Assembly (NCBI GenBank): GCA_964583605.1 | Contig: CAZOWL010000127.1 | Location: 1-9,510 of the forward strand | Length of the DNA stretch: 9,510 nt | Reading direction: 5' to 3' | Source of the DNA: CAZOWL01 sp964583605 | GTDB lineage: Bacteria > Pseudomonadota > Gammaproteobacteria > Chromatiales > Chromatiaceae | Shown: positions 5,809 to 9,510 of the stretch, one piece after another | Numbering within the stretch: the stretch's first letter is position 1 | Layout of the letters: every line of letters starts with the position of its first letter | Notes under the pieces: generated by a model | What the model was told of the DNA's origin: nothing | The model's input: the letters and a program-made list of their open reading frames with translations, nothing else | The model's database searches: none | Program-made: the position numbers and the translations under genes

Positions 5809-8208
5809 ATGGCACAAACAAGCGCCGCACGGCGTGAGACGACCGAGACCCAGGACACCGTCGAGCAGCTGATTGCGCGGTTGGAGCGGCGCGATGCCGG
5901 CCGCATCACGGGTCGGCTGGTGCGACCGGCGATGCCGGCTCGGCATCGGCCGTTGCCGCCTGGGATGCATCCGGGGCTCGTCGAGGCCCTTGGCGCGCGC
6001 GGGATTACACAGCTCTACAGCCACCAGCGCGAGGCCTGGGATCGGGTCGCGGGTGGCAAGCACTTGGTGATCGCGACGCCGACCGCTTCGGGCAAGACGC
6101 TCTGCTACAACCTGCCGGTCATCGATGCGGTGCTGACGCGCGGCGTCAAGGCCCTGTATCTGTTCCCAACCAAGGCCCTCGCGCAGGACCAGGTCGCGGA
6201 GCTGAACGCGCTGAATCAGGCCGCGCAGCTCGGCGTCAAGGCCTTCACCTTCGACGGCGACACGCCCGGCGATGCGCGCAAGGCGGTGCGCACGCGCGGC
6301 GACATCGTCGTCTCGAACCCCGACATGCTCCACCAGGCGATCCTGCCGCATCACACCAAGTGGGCGCAGTTCTTCGAGGGGCTCGCCTTCGTCGTCGTCG
6401 ACGAGCTGCACAGCTATCGCGGCGTGTTCGGCTCGCATGTCGCCAATGTCTTCCGGAGGTTGCGGCGGATCTGCCGCTTCTACGGCGTCGCGCCCCAGTT
6501 CCTGTTTGCCTCGGCGACGATCGGGAACCCGGCCGCGCTGGCCGAGCGTTTGATCGGCGAGCCGGTCAGCGCCGTCACCGAGAGCGGGGCCCCGGCCGGC
6601 GAGCGGCACCTGCTGCTGTGGAACCCGCCAGTGGTGAATCCGGACCTCGGGCTCCGCGCCTCGGCCCGCTCGCAGACGACGCGCATCGCGCGGCTCGCCG
6701 CCAAGCTCGGATTGCAGACGATCGTCTTCGCCCGCTCGCGGCTGATGGTCGAGGTGATCACCAAGTACCTGAAGGATGTCTTCGATCGCGACCCGCGTCG
6801 GCCGCCACGCGTGCTGGCCTACCGCGGCGGCTATCTGCCGAGCGAGCGGCGCGCCGCCGAGGCCGCGATGCGCGCCGGGCGTGTGGATCTGGTCGTCGCC
6901 ACCTCGGCGCTCGAGCTCGGTGTCGACATCGGTGCGCTCGATGTCGCGATCCTGAACGGCTATCCGGGCACGGTCGCCGCGACCTGGCAGCGGCTTGGCC
7001 GGGCCGGCCGCAGGCTGCGGCCGAGCCTCGGCGTGCTGGTCGCGAGCAGCGATCCGCTCGATCAGTACCTCGTACGTCACCCCGAATTCTTCTTCGAGGC
7101 CTCGCCCGAGCAGGCGCGCATCCACCCGGATCAGCTCCTGATCCTGCTCGATCACGTGCGCTGCGCGGCATTCGAGCTGCCGTTTCAGGACGGCGAGACC
7201 TTCGGCCGCGAGGATCTCCCCGAGATGCTGCGCTATCTGCGCGACGAGGGGCTGCTGCAGCACCAGGGCGGGCGCTGGTACTGGGTAGCGGATAGCTATC
7301 CGGCCCAGGCGGTGTCCTTGCGCTCGGTGGCCGAGGGCAACTTCGTCGTCATCGAGACCAGCGACGGAGCAAGCCGCGTCCTGGCCGAGGTGGACTATAC
7401 CGGTGCCCCCGGCACCCTCTATGAGGGGGCCATCTACATGGTGCAGTCGCGTCCCTATCAGGTCGAGCGCCTCGACTGGGTGGGCCGCAAGGCCTTCGTG
7501 CGGGCGACCCGCGCCGACTACTACACGGAGGCGATCGACTACACGCGCCTGAAGATCCTCGATCGTTTCGAGCTCCGCCCGAGCGGACCAGCGGCGGCCG
7601 CCCACGGCGAGGTGCACCTGGTGCGGCGCTATCCGGGCTACAAGAAGATCCGCTACTACAGCCACGACAATATCGGCTATGGCAACATCAACCTGCCGGA
7701 TCAGGAGCTGCATACCACGGCCGTTTGGTGGCAGGTCCGGCCCGACGCCCTGGAGAGCCTGCTCGCGGATCGTCAGCAGGCGATCGATGGCTTCTTGGGC
7801 GCGGGCTACGCGCTACACCATGTTGCCGTGCTCCGCGCAATGGCCGAGCTCCGAGACCTCGGCCGCGCCGTCGGGGACGGCCAGGGGACCTGGTTCGCGA
7901 CCCTCGGTGCCGATGGTCGCGGTCAGCTGCGCGGTGCAGCGAACGAGGTGGTGAGCCCGACGGCGCTCGGCGGCTTCGAGCCGACGCTGTTCCTCTACGA
8001 CAACTATCCAGGCGGCGTCGGACTCTCGGCGCCGCTGTTCGACGAGGCCGCGCGCCTCGTCAGCGATGCCCAAGGGCTGGTCGCGGCCTGTCCCTGTCCC
8101 GCCGGCTGTCCGGCCTGTATCGGTCCGGTGCTGCCGGGGGACGAGACGCGCGCGACAACGCCGAAGGCCGCGGCCCTGGCCGTGCTCGGGTTGCTCGATG
8201 GGGCTTAG
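5809..8208 (+). CDS. mrfA: DEAH-type superfamily 2 helicase with C-terminal DUF1998 cysteine cluster (MrfA/YprA family)
   Basis: 799 aa from the ATG at 5809. A GTG at 5770 would add 13 residues, but known relatives begin close to the DTVEQLIARL segment. ATP-dependent DNA helicase. Visible motifs: SHQ Q-like motif 71-73, Walker A PTASGKT 91-97, PTKALAQDQ (Ia) 120-128, SNPDMLH 169-175, Walker B DELH 198-201 followed by SYRG, SATIGNP 235-241, TSALELGVDIG 365-375 (V) and QRLGRAGR 394-401 (VI). The C-terminal part carries YDNYPGGVG and CPCPAGCPAC, whose Cys761, 763, 767 and 770 form the four-cysteine metal site typical of DUF1998. In Bacillus subtilis MrfA works with the exonuclease MrfB in repair of mitomycin C adducts; eukaryotic Hrq1 is related. 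The next gene here is the MrfB-like nuclease and overlaps it, which supports the same role. All core helicase motifs are intact. The exact substrate in this organism is inferred. Confidence 0.93.
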   Translation: MAQTSAARRETTETQDTVEQLIARLERRDAGRITGRLVRPAMPARHRPLPPGMHPGLVEALGARGITQLYSHQREAWDRVAGGKHLVIATPTASGKTLCYNLPVIDAVLTRGVKALYLFPTKALAQDQVAELNALNQAAQLGVKAFTFDGDTPGDARKAVRTRGDIVVSNPDMLHQAILPHHTKWAQFFEGLAFVVVDELHSYRGVFGSHVANVFRRLRRICRFYGVAPQFLFASATIGNPAALAERLIGEPVSAVTESGAPAGERHLLLWNPPVVNPDLGLRASARSQTTRIARLAAKLGLQTIVFARSRLMVEVITKYLKDVFDRDPRRPPRVLAYRGGYLPSERRAAEAAMRAGRVDLVVATSALELGVDIGALDVAILNGYPGTVAATWQRLGRAGRRLRPSLGVLVASSDPLDQYLVRHPEFFFEASPEQARIHPDQLLILLDHVRCAAFELPFQDGETFGREDLPEMLRYLRDEGLLQHQGGRWYWVADSYPAQAVSLRSVAEGNFVVIETSDGASRVLAEVDYTGAPGTLYEGAIYMVQSRPYQVERLDWVGRKAFVRATRADYYTEAIDYTRLKILDRFELRPSGPAAAAHGEVHLVRRYPGYKKIRYYSHDNIGYGNINLPDQELHTTAVWWQVRPDALESLLADRQQAIDGFLGAGYALHHVAVLRAMAELRDLGRAVGDGQGTWFATLGADGRGQLRGAANEVVSPTALGGFEPTLFLYDNYPGGVGLSAPLFDEAARLVSDAQGLVAACPCPAGCPACIGPVLPGDETRATTPKAAALAVLGLLDGA

Positions 8209-9406
8209 GGAGCGGCTCGGTCGCCTCACCGGCGCGGCGCCGCCGCCTGCCGAGACCGGCGGCTCGCTTGCCCGGCGTGTCGCGCGGCTGCGCCCGGGCG
8301 GCGCCGGCCCGGTCGGCCAGTGCGCGCGTGGTCCGGACGAGCAGGCCCTCGTCGAGTCGCTTGGGGCCGAGCGGCTCGCGCCCGGCGTGCTGTGCTGCGA
8401 GCGGCTCTTGTCGGGAGGCGAGCGGCAGGGCATCGTGACGCTCGATGAGGGCCGCATCGCCGTCCCGGAGCTCACGGACATCCCACCCGGCGATCCCACC
8501 GGCTGGCTATTCCTCGACACCGAGACCAGCGGACTGGCCGGCGGCACCGGGACCTGGGTCTTCCAGGTCGGCATCCTGCGCTACGGCACCGGCGGTTGGC
8601 GGCTGCGTCAATACCTGCTCGCGCGACTTGACTCGGAGCCGCAGTTCCTCGAGGCCGTTGCCGGCGAGCTGCAAGGGGCGAATCTCGTCGTGACCTACAA
8701 CGGCAAGACGTTCGACGGGCCTCTGCTCGCAACCCGCTTCCGCCTCGTCGGCCGGCCGAGCCCCCTCGATGAGGTGCCGCACCTCGACCTGCTCGCACGC
8801 GTGCGACGCGCCTTCGCCAGCGTCTGGCCAGACTGCCGGCTGGCCAGCGCGGAGGAGCGCCTGCTCCGCTTTCGCCGCCAGGGGGATCTCCCCGGCGCGG
8901 CGGCACCCCAGGCCTGGCTCGATTGGCTGCGCCACGGCCGGATGACGGCCCTCGCGGCCGTTGCGCGCCACAATCGCTGGGACCTCCTGTCGCTCGCCGC
9001 GCTGCCGGCGCCGTTGGCGACCGCCTATCGCGACCCCGCGGCCACCGGGGCCAAGATCCAGACCGTTGCCGCCCATCACCTCGCCCGCGGTGCCGCCGAG
9101 AGGGCGCTGGCCATCCTGACCGCCAATCTGGCCCGGCTCACCCCGCCGGCGTTACGGATGCTGGCCGAGCTGCACCGCCGTCGCGGCGAATGGGAGCCGG
9201 CGTGCCGAATCTGGTCGGACCTGGCCGAGGGCAACGATCCGTTGGCACTCGAGCACTTGGCCAAGTATCACGAGCACCGCCGCGGCGACCCCGCGACCGC
9301 GCTGACCCTCGCTGCGCGACTCCCTCAGGGTCCCAGCCGAGATCGCCGCTGCGCGCGGCTCTCGGCCAAGCTCGGGCATCGGGTCGACAAGGCTGCTACC
9401 GGGTAG
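8198..9406 (+). CDS. mrfB: DEDDh 3'-5' exonuclease (RNase H fold) with TPR-like C terminus (MrfB/YprB family)
   Basis: 402 aa from the ATG at 8198, which overlaps the last 11 bases of mrfA. No strong ribosome-binding site precedes it, so translation is probably coupled to the helicase. The open frame extends further upstream, but only inside mrfA. Catalytic metal-binding residues of the DnaQ-like fold are all visible: Asp107 and Glu109 in FLDTETSGLAGGTG, Asp173 in VTYNGKTFD, and His258 with Asp262 in ARHNRWDLLSL. This spacing is that of YprB-type proteins. Residues ~290-375 form paired helices with TPR character (LARGAAERALAIL, MLAELHRRRGEWEPA, LEHLAKYHEHRRGDPATAL), as in the family's C-terminal part. 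In Bacillus subtilis MrfB is the nuclease partner of MrfA, thought to degrade the damaged strand once it is unwound. The N-terminal ~95 residues are arginine- and glycine-rich without a clear domain. Confidence 0.93.
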   Translation: MGLRERLGRLTGAAPPPAETGGSLARRVARLRPGGAGPVGQCARGPDEQALVESLGAERLAPGVLCCERLLSGGERQGIVTLDEGRIAVPELTDIPPGDPTGWLFLDTETSGLAGGTGTWVFQVGILRYGTGGWRLRQYLLARLDSEPQFLEAVAGELQGANLVVTYNGKTFDGPLLATRFRLVGRPSPLDEVPHLDLLARVRRAFASVWPDCRLASAEERLLRFRRQGDLPGAAAPQAWLDWLRHGRMTALAAVARHNRWDLLSLAALPAPLATAYRDPAATGAKIQTVAAHHLARGAAERALAILTANLARLTPPALRMLAELHRRRGEWEPACRIWSDLAEGNDPLALEHLAKYHEHRRGDPATALTLAARLPQGPSRDRRCARLSAKLGHRVDKAATG

Positions 9407-9417
9407 GAGGGGGCGGC

Positions 9418-9456
9418 ATGCCGGCGCTTGGCGGCATCGTCGCCTGGTTGTCGTGA
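9418..9456 (+). CDS. 12-codon minigene with a strong ribosome-binding site
   Basis: Eleven bases after the mrfB stop an ATG opens MPALGGIVAWLS and then TGA. AGGAGG (9405-9410) overlaps the mrfB stop and lies seven bases from this ATG, the best-placed Shine-Dalgarno sequence on the plus strand of this window. The peptide is short and hydrophobic. It may be the truncated start of a third operon gene cut off by the following repeat, a leader-type peptide, or chance. Confidence 0.25.
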   Translation: MPALGGIVAWLS

Positions 9457-9467
9457 GCACGTGCGCT

Positions 9468-9500
9468 CCCTCGCCCTCTGGGAGAGGGTTGGGGTGAGGG
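9468..9500. repeat. REP-like dispersed palindromic repeat
   Basis: An inner stem CCCTCT (9474-9479) / AGAGGG (9483-9488) with a GGG loop sits within an outer stem CCCTC (9468-9472) / GAGGG (9496-9500). From memory, the text CCCTCACCCCAACCCTCTCCC on the opposite strand is a phrase found many times between genes in high-GC proteobacterial genomes. Its place just after the operon fits the usual position of such repeats and it may act as a transcript end, although no T-run follows. Confidence 0.6.
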
Positions 9501-9510
9501 AACGATCAGG

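Noticed and set aside
6360..7295. A 311-codon plus-strand frame inside mrfA
   Set aside because: It is an arginine/alanine-rich shadow frame of the helicase core motifs.
5707..7713. A 668-codon open frame on the minus strand opposite mrfA
   Set aside because: It lies antisense to a helicase with all motifs intact and reads as low-complexity arginine, alanine and leucine sequence (repeats such as RIAxxVAVEGEGLDAEL) with no domain. Long antisense frames are expected in high-GC genes.

Overview
The window is GC-rich and coding-dense on its right side and decayed on its left. Codon use (strong G/C preference at third positions) and the style of the proteins suggest a high-GC proteobacterium. A gammaproteobacterium of the purple-sulfur type is a guess from general resemblance only, because no rRNA or marker gene is present.

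Layout. (a) 1-1255 holds no intact long gene. The leftmost ~450 bases, read on the minus strand, form a run of short hairpins that resembles the 5' ribozyme part of a group II intron. A possible start of its intron-encoded protein runs off the left edge. Next to it, on the same strand, is a frameshifted XRE-type helix-turn-helix (antitoxin-like) pseudogene, followed by shredded minus-strand coding fragments, a perfect 11-bp hairpin and one tiny plus-strand ORF. This looks like a mobile-element landing zone. (b) 1256-5365, minus strand, is one very large gene (~1369 aa). It is the most unusual object here: a membrane protein that joins a degenerate site-2-protease-like (M50) domain, a class-II glutamine amidotransferase domain with its catalytic residues in place, and two GlmS-type SIS domains separated by an extra membrane segment. 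It is in effect a membrane-embedded relative of glucosamine-6-phosphate synthase. (c) 5380-5808 is a divergent regulatory region with two candidate promoters that share one TATA core. (d) 5809-9406, plus strand, is a two-gene operon encoding a DEAH-type helicase with a C-terminal four-cysteine cluster (MrfA/YprA family) and a DEDDh exonuclease with TPR-like repeats (MrfB/YprB family). The coding regions overlap by 11 bases. In Bacillus subtilis these families form a DNA-repair pair acting on mitomycin C damage. (e) 9407-9510 holds a minigene with a strong ribosome-binding site and a dispersed palindromic repeat.

How it fits together. MrfA and MrfB very likely act together in nucleotide-excision-type repair. 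The giant amidotransferase/SIS gene is divergent from them, and nothing in the sequence ties its function to repair. Its possible novelty lies in its architecture. Class-II amidotransferases normally need their nucleophilic cysteine at the N terminus, but here the cysteine is internal, directly after a membrane protease-like domain that has lost its catalytic glutamate. The first ~50 codons of this gene also show signs of a frameshift that hides a signal peptide.
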